Positions 9,956 to 22,784 of a DNA stretch of 64,000 nucleotides are shown piece after piece. Each line of letters starts with the position of its first letter. Position 1 is the first letter of the stretch. The stretch lies in assembly GCF_937616625.2 (NCBI RefSeq), contig NC_065576.1:19928001-19992000 (forward strand). Direction: 5' to 3'. Below the pieces are notes generated by a model that was not told the origin of the DNA, searched no databases, and worked only from the letters and a program-made list of their open reading frames with translations. A program made the translations under genes and the position numbers. This DNA is from Mercurialis annua. Its lineage: Eukaryota > Streptophyta > Magnoliopsida > Malpighiales > Euphorbiaceae.

Positions 9956-11756
9956 AAAATAAAATTTTATCAATGAGACTTTTCAAAAAAAAAAAATTGT
10001 TATAAACTCACGAGTTATATTGTGAAAATGGCATTTAAAATGTTATTAAATTTCAAACGGTTTTGAAATTTTTATTTGGTTGGAAACTAGACAAATACTT
10101 TGTGATGGCGGTGGTGAGTTAAGAGAAATTGCATTGTAAGAATTTATTCTATATTATTGGGTATCAGTGTTGGTTAATAGGAGCTATGGTTAAAAGGTTG
10201 CACTCGAGGTTTAGTTGTGGTAGTGCGGGAAAATATTGAGTTCGGATTAAAGAATTTTGTCAGCTTAGAGTATATAATTTGAGGAGTTTTGACTTATGGA
10301 AATTGGTTATGCTCTGCGTGCTTATTTACACTAAAAAAAATCTAAAAGGAATTTTGTTCTTACAGATCTGATTGCTGTTTAAAAAGTTTTAATACCTATA
10401 TGGAAATTTTTCGTAAATAAAGGAATTCGTATTTGTGAGATTTTAACTTTTGAAAAGTGATGAAACTTGGCCAGTGTTTATTTTGAAAGAAGATTGTAAT
10501 TTTTTTTATTTTTTTTAAATGAACGGCTTTATAAAATCATGAAATTATTTTGAAAGTAAGGTTCGGTTATGATTTCAAATTAAGAGTATTTTATTATGTT
10601 GATACGTAAATGATCAAAAAGATTTTTCAACGAGTTAATTATTTTTCGGTTGAAAATAAAATTTAAATTTGAGGTGCTAGTGATTTCAAATTAAAGGTTG
10701 ATGGTGTTATTATATATTTGTGTTTACGGAAAGTATTTTTCTAGAAAATTTTATTTCGAGCATAACCAATAAACCGATTGATTGCGATTTGATCTAAATA
10801 ATCTTCGGTAGGATTCGAGGTTTTAATGATTCAAAATTAAGGTAGAGGATGAAAATTTTTGTTATCAAGAGTTTCAGTTAGGATTTCCTTAGAAATATTT
10901 GTGTTTTCGTACATCTTGGTGCGCGAAGTTGATGATATTGTTGAACTGATTTTAGTTAGTTGAACGAAGACGATTTTAATGGTGTTTATATAATCAGGGC
11001 GACATTTTTTGTTGTTGTATGCTTGTTAACGGGAGTTTTAAGTTTCTCATGAGGTATTTGGTGTTGTGATCACGGAATGATATAGCGCATAGGCATTAAG
11101 AGATGTAAGATTATTTTCAGTGAGAGTGTCTGTACGTTTCGGTTTGTAGCATTCGAGTTTGGCTTAGTAAGATTACGATTTGAATTTTGGGATTGTTACT
11201 ACACGTGTAGTGTTGTCTTGGTAGTCTTTGAGACTTTAGCATGTTATTTTCAAAAAAAATTCTCGTATAGCGTGTTGGTTATTCCGGTTAGAAAATGAAT
11301 TTTAATTCGTTCACTCGTGGTGTTATTTTCAAATTGTTGATCTCAGAGTTTTTCGCGTTTGAGTGTGGTGGTCTTTCGAGTTTTCAAATCAGTTGTAAAT
11401 TTGAAGTCGAAATTCGATAAGTTGGGGAGAATGTCCGTAAAAGTTTCAGCATGTTTCGGTTGGATGATATTTCATTTCTCTTGGCTCTCCTCAGTCGTCA
11501 TTATGGTAAGATTACCCTTGTGTAGGAGTGTTGTTTAAGCTTTTGAGATTGCGGTGATGTTTTTGCTTAAGTGAGTTAAGCAGTTTTTATTTTTATTATC
11601 CGTTTAGTTATCATTCGGTCGTGAGTAATTTTGGAAATCAGAAATGGTGATGCGTATGTTTTCTTTCGTTCCGTCATGGATGTGTTGCTTCGTATTTTGA
11701 GTTATGTGTGATTTTTACGTGTTATAATTGAGTTTTTATTTCTTTGGTTTTGTGTT

Positions 11757-11774
11757 AAAATCGAGGACGATTTT
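11757..11774 (+). promoter_or_regulatory. Hairpin upstream of polypurine tract (AGGA loop)
   Basis: Stem AAAATCG / CGATTTT with loop AGGA. Compared with AAATTCG / CGAATTT at 3502, the fourth pair is swapped (T:A to A:T) on both arms. Confidence 0.55.
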
Positions 11775-11785
11775 GTTTTTAATTT

Positions 11786-11793
11786 GGGGAGAA
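11786..11793 (+). other. Polypurine tract
   Basis: GGGGAGAA directly precedes the LTR start TGTAATACCTCG at 11794. Confidence 0.8.
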
Positions 11794-12055
11794 TGTAATA
11801 CCTCGTAGATTTTCTATTAGTTTCGATGAACCTTCCGAGTTCATTACTTTGGTTTCACGTAGCTTTTATCTTGTTTAATAAGGCTTGGTATGTGTGTTAT
11901 GTTCTTGGGTGTTGGTTGGGTTTGTACCTTGATGTTTTGAGTGTACCGGGCTTTTGAAGCCGGGCCTTTTTGTCTTTTGAAGTGAGCTTCGGCCGGACCA
12001 AGTGTGATCCGACTGGATCATCTTTTTCGAGTCAGGGGTGTCAGCTTTGGACCCT
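11794..12055 (+). repeat. Truncated LTR start
   Basis: TGTAATACCTCGTAG follows a polypurine tract, so this is the beginning of the 3' LTR of the element at 7162. Only 262 bases remain before another LTR begins. It holds small inverted repeats, for example TGATCC / GGATCA near 12006-12020. The rest of this LTR is not seen on the far side of 12056-14572. Confidence 0.75.
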
Positions 12056-12239
12056 TGTAATATCCTTGATTTTCTTTTGTTTATAATTTAAAAAAAAAAC
12101 AATAAAAACAAAATAAAATTTTAAAATTAATTACTTTATCTTATTAATTTTGACACATGTGATAATGCTAATAAAATTTGGGTTTTAAATATATATTTTG
12201 ATAAAACTTATTTAAAACCCGTTAGCCCAAATTTTTTTC

Positions 12240-12247
12240 TATATAAA
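12240..12247 (+). promoter_or_regulatory. TATA box of lone LTR
   Basis: TATATAAA, 185 bases from the LTR start and directly downstream of an 11-bp-stem hairpin. Confidence 0.6.
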
Positions 12248-12389
12248 CGTGCAAAACTGTTCCCTTCAAAACCCTAATTAAAATAAACATTTCGGGCTGA
12301 ATGCTTTCTTTTTCTAACGAAGACAACTAAAGCTCTATATCTGCTCCTGATTTTCTTTTCTTCGGTACACCTCATAATCAGATTCATTG

Positions 12390-14158
12390 GTAATTTTTTC
12401 TTCCATTCTTAATTAATATCTTGACCATCTTTATTGTCTTTGTAAATTTTTATTGTCCATGTCATTATATGGCTTTGTTTCTATTGTTCAGAATTGGATT
12501 TTTGTATATTGTTCATAGCCACTATTTTTGACTTCTTTTCATATATTATATATGTTTAATCAATTATAAATTAATTACTCGTTCAAAGTTATTTTGAGAT
12601 TTCTGAGTTTAATATTCCTACTGTTTATTTTGATTACCCATCAGAAGATTATAATTAACAAATCATTTTTATGAACATATATATATATATATATATAATT
12701 TTATGATTTGTTCTAATTTGTTTATTAGATCAGATATTGACTGTATATATATATGTGTGTATACTTTAGATTATTTTTAATTATAACTTTAATAAATTTT
12801 ACTTAGGATGGTTAAGTTTATAAATGAATTTTTTTGTTTTTAAATAACTTTAGTTTTAAATTAAAAGATTTGGTTTTATTTTGAATTATACTTTGGTATA
12901 CGTTTGGGTCGGGTTAGACTTGTGTCGCCCGACATGTTGTGTTGAGCTCATTGCGTGACTTTTAGCTAACACAATACTTTGCAAAATTCAATTGGTTTTA
13001 AACGATTTATCTATTTATCATTTGATTTTGATTTTAATTTGGGGATTTCTTTTCAAATTGAAGGTTTGACAATTTGATATTTTTATTTTAAAATCTAAAA
13101 ATAATATTTGAATTCATTTACAATTAAATTAATTATTTTTATAAATGAGAATTGGATATTTATATTTAATCTATAATTTTTGAGATTTTGGCTTAGCGTG
13201 CCAATTTGACTAAATTTATAATTTAACTTTATAATTATTTATTAAATTAATTTAGTGAAGTATTTTTGCCGGTAATTTTTGGTTACTTGGCTTTCAAGCT
13301 ATTGTGTTCCATTTTGATATTAATTAATATTTTAATTAATTATAATTATAAATTGTGGTTTATAATTCTGGATTATTGGTTGGGTCGGATTAGACTTGGG
13401 TCGCCCGACATGTGGGTTTAGCTTGGTAGTTTTAGAAACTCGGCTAACCCACTATTTGAGGAATTGATTTTAAAGTATCATTTAAATATTATTAAAATAA
13501 TATTTTCGGATTGGATTTTAAGTGTGAACTCAATAGACTTGAATTGTTTTACGGCATTATAGTTTATTTGAGAAATGTGTTTCCCCGTGTGACTTTTATA
13601 TGTCTTATTATTTGTGCTAGTCCTACGTGCTGTCTAGTAATCTTAGAGTTAGGGGTTGTTCGGATATTAACTTATATATTGTATTAGACCCGTCGACTGC
13701 TCGTGCTTCGGAGTCTACGCAGGGTTAGCTGTTTGCCAAGTTTCACGTGGATAAGCAAGCAGTGAGTTTGTAGTGCTATTTACCGTTTTATTAAGTACCG
13801 CATCGTATTCTAATATTATAAATTCTTTTGAACTGTTTTTAAGGATTATGGATCTGGATTGAAACGAGCTACTCGATAGGCTTGTATCGAGACTGTGTGC
13901 ACCGGTAAATACTCTGGGAATCGGCAGACTAATGTATTGCTTACGCTGGTATATATGACGAGGATTTGTTCCCGTCCACTTTGGGTTTATCAGTTTGCTA
14001 TGTCATACTTACGCTGGGATCATTTCAATACTGCTTTCGATAATCATACTATATTAGTATAAAATGTTTTGATTTAAGGGTTTTAAACTTAATAAATGTA
14101 AATAGTATTGCGAACTCATCTCAGTATATCTGACCCCATTTTTTCCCAAATTTTCCAG
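12390..14158 (+). other. Candidate intron inside LTR (12056-14572)
   Basis: Possible donor TTG|GTAATT at 12390, about 150 bases after the TATA box. Possible acceptor AAATTTTCCAG|G at 14158, preceded by GAACTCATCTCAG and a C-rich then T-rich tract. Inferred only. Confidence 0.4.
13872..13891 (+). other. Co-varying stem-loop in LTR
   Basis: Arms CTCGATA / TATCGAG around GGCTTG, flanked by AAACGAGCTA and ACTGTGTG. The arms differ at several positions from 5682-5700 yet still pair fully. Confidence 0.6.
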
Positions 14159-14572
14159 GTTTATGATCTGAAAGCTGGTCCACTCCGATTCTTTTGATTC
14201 CTCGGAGATTTTATGTTATTTAAACTAGATACTGTTTTTGAACTCTTAGACCGCAGTAGAACTAGTTTATATATTACATTTGTTATTGCACTTTGGGATT
14301 GTCGATTTGATCGACTATTTATTATTGGCATGTTTACTATGGATTACTTAATATTATATTTAAGGCATGTTGTTGGGCATTTCAGATATTTAAGTTATTT
14401 ATATTAGAACTGTAATATAAAGTGCTAGACTTAGGTTGGAGTCTCGGTTGCCCCCGAGCAGTTTCTGCAGGTTAATGGGTTTGACTGAATTCCGCGAGGC
14501 TTGCTACGGGTTTTGGTACGACCATACCCATACCCTAGCGCTGGTCACGATTCATGAAATTGGGTCGTGACA

Positions 14573-17500
14573 TTAAATAACTAAAAAGGTAAAACGTTAA
14601 AATCTGTTTCGTAACGTTTTAAACGTTTGGATTTATTTTTGTAACGTTTTAAACGTTTGGCTTAAATCGCTAAAACGATGAAACGTTAGGATTTGTTTCA
14701 TAATGTTTTAAACGTTTGACTTAAATTGCTAAAAAGGTGAAACGTTAGGATTTGTTTCGCAATGTTTTAAACGTTTGGATTTGTTTTGTAACGTTTTACA
14801 CGTTTGGCTTAAATCGCTAAAAAGATGTAATATTAAGATTTGTTTCGTAACGTTTTAAACGTTTGGCTCAAATCGCTAAAAAGGGGAAACGTTAGGATTT
14901 GTTTTGTAACGTTTTAAACGTTTGAATTAGTTTCGTAACGTTATAAACGTTTGGCTTAAATCGCTAAAAAGGTGAAAAGTTTGGATTTGTTCGTAACGTT
15001 TTAAACGTTTGGATTTGTTTTCGTAACGGTTTAAACCTTTGGCTTAAATAACTAAAAAGGTGAAATGTTACGATTTGTTTCATAACGTTTTAAACATTCA
15101 GATTTGTTTCGTAACGTTTTAAACGTTCGAATTTGTTTCGTAATATTTTAAACATTTAGCTTAAATCGCTAAAAAGGTGAAACGTTAGGATTTGTTTTGT
15201 AATGTTTTAAACATTTAGATTTGTTTCGTAACATTATAAATGTTTAGCTTAAATAGCTAAAAAGGTGAAACGTTAAGATTTGTTTCATAACGTTTTAAAC
15301 GTTTGGCTTAGTTTTGTAACGTTTTAAACGTTTTAATTAGTTTCGTAATATTTTATACGGTTAGCTTAAATTGCAAAAAAGGTGAAATGTTTGGATTTGT
15401 TTCGTAATGTTTTTAAAGGTTTGGATTTGTTTTCGTAACGTTTTAAGCGTTTGGCTTAAATCACTTAAAAGGTGAAATGTTAAGATTTGTTTCATAACGT
15501 TTTAGACATTTGGATTTGTTTTGTAACGTTTTATACGTTTGCATTTGTTTCGTAATGTTTTAAACGTTTAGCTTTAATCGCTAAAATAGTGAAACGTTAG
15601 GATTTGTTTTGTAAAGTTTTAAACGTTTGGATTTGTTTTGTAACGTTTTAAACGTTTGGCTTAAATCGCTAAAAAGGTGAAACGTTAAGCTTTATTTCGT
15701 AACGTTTTAAATATTTGGCTTAAATAGCTAAAAAGGTGAAATGATAGGATTTATTTCTTAACGTTTTAAACATTTGGATAAGTTTTGTAACGTTTTAAAC
15801 GGTTGGCTTAAATTGCAAAAATGGTTAAACTTTTGGAATTGTTTTGTAGCATTTTAAACGTTTGGTCTTGTTTTCGTTACGTTTTAAACATTTGGCTTAA
15901 ATCGCTAAAAAGGTAAAACGTTAGGATTTGTTTTGTAATTTTTTAAACGTTTGAATTTGTTTCATAACGTTTTAAATGTTTGCATTTGTTACGAATGTTT
16001 CGTAAAGTTTTAGATGTTTGGCCTAAATCGCTAAGAAGGTAAAACGTTAGGATTTGTTGCGTAATGTTTTAAACGTTTGGCTTAAATCGCTAAAAAGCGG
16101 AAACGTTAGGATTTATTGCGTAACGTTTTAAACGTTTGGATTTGTTTCGTAACGTTTAAACATTTGGCTTAAATCACTAAAAAGGTGAAACGTTAAGATT
16201 TGTTTCGTAACGTTTTAAATGTTTGGCTTAAATCACTAAAAAGGTGAAACGTTAAGATTTGTTTCGTAACGTTTTAAACGTAAGGATAAGTTTCGTAACG
16301 TTTTAAATGTTTGGCATAAATCGCTAAAAAGGTGAACGTTTGGATTTGTTTCGTAACGTTTTAAACGTTTAGATTTGTTTTTGAAACGTTTTAAACGTTT
16401 GGCTTAAATTGCTAAAAAGGTGAAACGTTTGGATTTGTTTCGTAACGTTTTAAACATTTACATTTGTTTCATAACGTTTTAAACGTTTGACTTAAATCAC
16501 AAAAAAAAGTGAAACGTTAAGATTTGTTTCGTAACGTTTGGCTTAAATCGCTAAAAAGGTGAAACGTTAGGATTTGTTTCGTAACGTTTTAAACTTTTGG
16601 ATTTGTTTCGTAACGTTTTAAACGTTTGGATTTGTCTTCTTAACGTTTTAAACGTTTGGCTTAAATTGCTAAAAAGGTGAAACGTTTGGATTTGTTTCGT
16701 AATGTTTTAAACGTTTACATTTGTTTCACAATTTTTTAAACGTTTGGCTTAAATCACTAAAAAGATGAAACGTTAATATTTGTTTCGTAACGTTTGAAAC
16801 GTTTGGCTTAAATCGCTAAAAAGGATAAACGTTAGGATTTGTTTCGTAACGTTTTAAACGTTCGGATTTGTTTCGAAATGTTTTAAACGTTTGGATTTGT
16901 TTTTGTAACGTTTTAAATGTTTGGCTTAAATTGCTAAAAAGGTGAAATGTTAAGATTTGTTTCGTAACGTTTAAAATGTTTGGCTTAAATCGCTAAAAAG
17001 GTGAAACGTTAAGACTTGTTTCGTAACGTTTGAAACGTTTGGCTTAAAGCGCTAAAAAGGTGAAATGTTAAGATTTATTTCGTAATGTTTTAAACGTTTG
17101 GCTTAAATCGCTAAAAAGGTGAAACATTAGGATTTGTTTAGTAACGTTTGGATAAGTTTCGTAACATTTTAAACGTTTGGCTTGAATCGCTAGAAAGGTG
17201 AAACGTTTGGATATGTTTCGTAATGTTTTAAACGTTCGGATTTCTTTTCGTAACGTTTTAAACGTTTGACTTAAATCGCTAAAAATGTGAAAAGTTATGA
17301 TTTGTTTCATAACGTTTTAAACGTTTGGATTTGTTTTTGCAACATTTTAAACGTTTGACTTAAATCGTTAAAAATGTGAAACGTTAGAATGTGTTTCGTA
17401 ACGTTTTAAACATTTGGCTTAAATTGTTAAAAAGCTGAAACGTTAGAATTTATTTCGTAACTTTTTAAACGCTTGCATTTGTTTCGTAATGTTTTAAACG

Positions 17501-20500
17501 TTTGGCTTAAATCGCTAAAAGGTACAATCTTAGGATTTGATGCAGAATGTTTTATACGTTTGGCTTAAATCGCTAAAAAGGGGAAACGTTAGGATTTATT
17601 TCGTAACGTTTTAAACGTTTGGATTTGTTTCGTAACGTTTTAAACGTTTGGATTTGTTTCGTAATGTTTTAAACATTTGGGTTAACTCACTAAAAATATA
17701 AAACGTTAAGATTTATTTCGTAACGTTTTAAATGTTTGGCTTAAATCGCTAAAAAGGTGAAACGTTTGGATAAGTTTCGTAACGTTTGAACGTTTGACTT
17801 AAATCGATAAAAAGGTGAAACATTTGGATTTGTTTTTGTAATGTTTTAAACGTTAAGATTTGTTTCATAATGTTTTAAACGTTTGACTTAAATTGCTAAA
17901 AAGGGGAAACGTTAGGATTTGTTTCGTAACGTTTTAAACGTTTGGATTTTTTGTAATGTTTTAAACATTTAGCTTAAATCGCTAAAAGGTGAAACGTTAA
18001 GATTTGTTTCGTAACGTTTTAAATGTTTGGCTTATATCGCTAAAAAGGGGAAACGTTAGGAGTTGTTTTGTAACGTTTTAAACGTTTGAATTAGTTTCGT
18101 AACGTTTTAAACGTTTGGCTTAAATCGCTAAAAAGGTGAAAAGTTTGGATTTGTTTCGTAATGTTTTAAACGTTTGGATTTGTTTTCGTAACAGTTTAAA
18201 CGTTTGGCTTAAATAGCTAAAAAGGTGAAATGTTAAGATTTGTTTCATAACGTTTTAACCATTCAGATTTGTTTCGTAAAGTTTTAAACATTCAGATTCA
18301 GATTTGTTTCGTAATATTTTATGCATTTAGCTTAAATCGCTAAAAAGGTGAAACGTTAGGATTTGTTTTGTAACGTTTTAAACGTTTGGATTTGTTTCGT
18401 AACGTTATAAATGTTTAGTTTAAATCGCTAAAAAGGTGAAACATTAAGATTTGTTTCATAACATTTTAAACGTTTGGCTTAAATAGCTAAAAAGGTAAAA
18501 CGATAGGATTTGTTTCTTAACGTTTTAAACATTTGGATAAGCTTCGTAACATTTCAAACGGTTGGCTTAGATTGCTAAAAAAAGTGAAATGTTTGGATTT
18601 GTTTCGTAGCGTTTTAAACGTTTGGATTTGTTTTCATAACGGTTTAAAACGTTTGGCTTAAATCGCAAAAAAGGTAAAACATTAGGATTTTTTTATAACG
18701 TTTTATATATTTGGATTAAATTGCTATAAAGGTGAAACGTTAGGATTTGTTTCGTAACATTGTAAACGTTTGGATTTGTTTCGTAACGTTTTAAACGTTT
18801 GGCTTTAATCGATAAAAAGGTGAAACGTTAAGATTTGTTTCGTAACGTTTTAAACGTTCGGCTTAAATCGCTAAATGGGTGAAATGTTAGGATTTTTTTA
18901 GTAATGTTTCAAACGTTTGGATAAATTACATAATGTTTTAAACGTTTGCCTTGAATCTTTAAAAAGGTGCAACGTTTGGATTTGTTTCGTAACGTTTTAA
19001 GCATTTGGATTTGTTTTCGTAACGTTTTAAATGTCTGGCTTAAATCACTAAAAAGGTGAAACGTTAGGACTTGTTTCGTAATGTTTTAAACGTTTGAATT
19101 TGTTTCGTAACGTTTTAAACGTATGGCTTAATTCGCTAAAAAGGTTAAACGTTAGGATTTGTTTCATAACGTTTTAAACTTTTGGCTTAAATTGATAAAA
19201 AGGTGAAACACTATACGTTTTAAACATTTTGCATTTGTTTCGTAACGTATTAAACGTTTGTCTTAAATCGCTAAAAAGGTGAAACGTTAGGATTTATTCT
19301 GTAACGTTGTAAACGTTTGGATTTGTTTCGTAATGTATTAAACGTTTGGCTTAAATCACTAAAAAGTTAAAACGTTAAGATTTGTTTCATAATGTTTTTA
19401 ATGTTTGGCTTAAATCGCAAAAAGGTGAAATGTTAAGATTTGTTTCGTAACGTTTGGATAAGTTTCATAACGTTTTGAACGTTTGGCTTAATTTGCTAAA
19501 AACGTGAAACGTTTGGATTTGTTTCATAACGTTGTAAACGTCTGGATTTGTTTCTGTAACGTTATAAACGTTTGGCTTAAATCTCTAAAAAGGTGAAACG
19601 TTAGAATTTGTTTAATAATGTTTTAAACGTTTGGCTTAAATTGCTATAAAGGTGAGACGTTAGGATTTGTTTCGTAATGTTTTAAACGTTTGGATTTGTT
19701 TTATAACGTTTTAAATGTTTGGCTTAAATCGCTAAAAAGCTTAAACTTAAGATTTGTAAAGTTTAAAACGTTTGAATTAGTTTAATAACATTTTAAACGT
19801 TTGGCTTAAATCGCTAAAAAGGTGAAACGTTTGGATTTGTTTGGTAACGTTTAAAGGTTTGGATTTTTTTTCGTAACGTTTGAAACCTTTGGCTTAAATC
19901 GCTAAAAAGGTGAAATGTTAAGATTTGCTTCATAATGTTTTAAACATTCGGATTTGTTTCGTAACGTTTGAAACGTTTGGATTTGTTTTGTAATGTTTTA
20001 AACGTTTAGTTTAAATCGCTAAAATGATGAAACGTTAGGATTTGTTTTGTAAAGTTTTCAACGTTTGGATTTGTTTCGTAACGTTTTAAACGTTTGTCTT
20101 AAATCGCTAAAACGGTGAAACATTAAAAGTTGTTCCGTAACGTTTTAAACGTTTGGCTTAAATAGCTAAAAATGTGAAACGATAGGATTTATTTCATAAC
20201 GTTTTAAACGTTTGGATAAGTTTCGTAATGTTTTAAACGGTTGTCTTAAATTGTTAAAAAGGTGAAACATTTGGATTTATTTTGTAGCGTTTTAAATATT
20301 TGGATTTGTTTTCGTAACATTTTAAACGTATGGATTAAATCTCTAAAAGGGTGAAACGTTAGGATTTGTTTCGTAACGTTTTAAACTTTTGACTTAAATT
20401 GCTAAAAAGGTGAAACGTTTGGATTTGTTTCGTAACGTTTTAAATGTTTGGATTTGTTATGTAACGTTTTAAACGTTTAGCTTAAATCGCTAAAAAGGTG

Positions 20501-21560
20501 AAACGTTAATATTTGTTTTGTAACATTTTAAACGTTTGGCTTAAATTGCTAAAAAGGAGAAACGTCAAGATTTTGTTTCGTAAAGTTTTAAATGTTTGGC
20601 TTAAATCACTAAAAAGGGAAAACGTTAGGATTTGTTTCGTAACGTTTTAACCTTTTATATTAAATTGCTAAAAAGTTGAAACGTTAGGATTTGTTTCGTA
20701 ACGATTTAAACGTTTGCATTTGTTTCGTAACGTTTTAAACGTTTGGCTTAAATCGCCAAAAAGGTAAAACGTTTGGATTTGTTGAGAAATATTTTAAACG
20801 TTTGGCTTAAATCGCTAAAAAGGTGAAATGTTTGGCTTAAATCGCAAAAAAAAAGGTAAAACATTAGGATTTTTTTTGTAATGTTTTAAATATTTGGATT
20901 AAATTTCTATAAAGGTGAAACGTTAGGATTTGTTTCGTAACATTTTAAACGTTTGGCTTTAATCGATAAAAAGGCGAAACGTTAAGATTTATTTCGTAAC
21001 GTTTTAAACGTTCGGCTTAAATCGCTAAAAAGGTGAAACGCTATGATTTGTTTAGTAATGTTTCAAACGTTTGGATAAATTACGTAACGTTTGGCTTGAA
21101 TCGCTAAAAAGGTGAAACGTTTGGCTTGAATCGCTAAAAAGGTGAAACGTTTGGATTTATTTCGTAACGTTTTAAATGTCTGGCTTAAATCGCTAAAAAG
21201 GTGAAACGTTAAGATTTGTTTCGTAATGTTTTAAACGTTTGGATTTGTTTCGTAACGTTTTAAACATTTGCATTTGTTTCATAACGTATTAAACGTTTGT
21301 TTTAAATCGCTAAAAAGGTGAAACGTTAGGATTTATTCCGTAACGTGGTAAACGTTTGGATTTGTTTCGTAATGTATTAAACATTTGACTTAAATCACTA
21401 AAAAGTTAAAACGTTAAGATTTGTTTCATAACGTTTTTAATGTTTGGCTTAAATCGCCAAAACGGTGAAACGCTAAGATTTGTTTCGTAACGTTTGAGTA
21501 AGTTTCGTAACGTTTGGCTTAATTTGCTAAAACGTGAAACGTTTGGATTTGTTTCATAAC
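14573..21560 (+). repeat. Satellite array, plus orientation (~7.0 kb)
   Basis: Tandem units made of two modules. A (30 bp) starts CGTTTGGCTTAAATCGCTAA and ends AAAGGTGAAA. B (29 bp) starts CGTTAGGATTTGTTTCGTAA and ends CGTTTTAAA. A clean A-B pair is at 16535-16593. Units are AB (~59 bp) or ABB (~88 bp). Each B-to-next-module junction holds the dyad AACGTTTTAAACGTT. Most copy-to-copy change is at CG dinucleotides (CG to TG or CA). Larger duplications are visible, for example 14884-15100 with 18044-18280. No gene is present. Confidence 0.95.
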
Positions 21561-22784
21561 GAAACTAATCCAAACGTTTAAAACGTTACGAAACAAATCT
21601 TAACGTTTTCCCTTTTTAGCTATTTAATCCAAACATTTAAAACATAATGAAACAAATCTTAACGTTCACCTTTTTTGCGATTTAACCAAACGTTTAAAAC
21701 GTTACGAAACAAATCCTCACGTTTCACCCTTTTTAGCAATTTTAGCCAAATGATTAAAACGTTACGAAACAAATCCTAACGTTTCACCTTTTTAGCGATT
21801 TAAGGCAAACGTTTAAAACGTTACGAAAACAAATCCAAATGTTTAAAACGTTATGAAATAAATCCAAACGTTTTACCTTTTTAGTGATTTAAGCCAAACG
21901 ATTAAAATCTTACGAAATTAATCCAACCGTTTAAAAAGTTACGAAACAAATCCTACCATTTTACCTTTTTAGCGATTTAAGCCAAACATTTAAAACGTTA
22001 CGAAACTAATCCAAACATTTAGAACGTTACGAAACAAATCCTAACATTTCCCCTTTTTAGCGATTTAAGCCAAACATTTAAAATGTTATGAAACAAATAT
22101 TAGCGTTTTTTCTTTTTAACGATTTAAGCCAAACATTTAAAACTTTACGAAACAAATCCAAACGTTTAAAACTTTATGAAACAAATCCAAACGTTTAAAA
22201 CGTTACGAACCAAATCCTAACAATTCACCTTTTTAATAATTAAAGCCAAACGTTTAAAACATTACGAAACAAATCCAAACGTTTAAAACGTTAAGAAATA
22301 AATCCAAACATTTGAAACGTTACGAAACAAATCCTAATGTTTCCTCTTTTTAACCATTTATGCCAAACGTTTATAACGTTACGAAACAAGCCTTAAAGTT
22401 TTACCTTTTTAGGGATTTAAGCCAAAAGTCTATAACTTTACGAAACATATCCAAACATTTAAAACGTTACGAAACAAATCCTAACGTTTCACCTTTTTAT
22501 CAATTTAAGCCAAACGTTTAAAACGTTAACAAACAAATCCTAACGTTTCTCCTTTTTAGCAATTTAAGCCTAACGTTTAAAACGTTACGAAAACAAATTC
22601 AGACGTTTAAAACGTTACGAAACAAATCCAAATGTTTCCCCTTTTAATGATTTAAGCCAAACGTTTAAAACGTTACGAAACAAATCCTAACATTTCACCT
22701 CTTTAGCGATTTAATCCAAACGTTTAAAACGTTATGAAAACAAATCCAAACGTTTAAAACGTTACGAAACAAATCCAAACGTTT
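21561..22784 (-). repeat. Satellite array, inverted orientation
   Basis: Same A/B modules on the complement (TTTAAAACGTTACGAAACAA and so on). The orientation flips within GTTTGGATTTGTTTC...GAAACTAATCCAAAC at 21541-21575. It ends where the minus LTR begins at 22785. Confidence 0.93.

Larger units (their letters stand above)
7162..11793 (+). mobile_element. Non-coding internal region of an LTR element (LARD-like)
   Basis: 4.6 kb between a minus LTR end and a polypurine tract. It has no long ORF and no gag or pol motif that I can recognise. The first 100 bases (CTACTGCGG, then AAACGTCATC and TTTCTGCCTACA) match the complement of the interior at 29060-29160, about 100 bases into that element, so the 5' LTR and primer site of this copy are missing or displaced. 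A Stowaway MITE (7931-8213) interrupts it. A block at 9749-9955 is shared with 61182-61370. It ends with the AGGA hairpin (11757-11774) and GGGGAGAA (11786-11793). Confidence 0.75.
12056..14572 (+). repeat. Lone LTR (2517 bp)
   Basis: It starts TGTAATATCCTTG and ends GGGTCGTGACA, with no polypurine tract before it or primer site after it. It contains a TATA box (12240), a hairpin GGGTTTTAAAT / ATTTAAAACCC just upstream of that (12180-12220), a stem-loop at 13872-13891 and a possible intron 12390-14158. The flanking 5-mers (ACCCT and TTAAA) do not match, so one edge was lost or rearranged. Satellite starts immediately after it. Confidence 0.85.

Noticed and set aside
17068..17310. 80-codon minus ORF with internal repeats
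   Set aside because: It is satellite monomers read in a frame that happens to lack stops.
14573..21560. CRISPR-like regular repeats
   Set aside because: The spacers are themselves repeat modules and the DNA is a plant satellite; no array structure with unique spacers.
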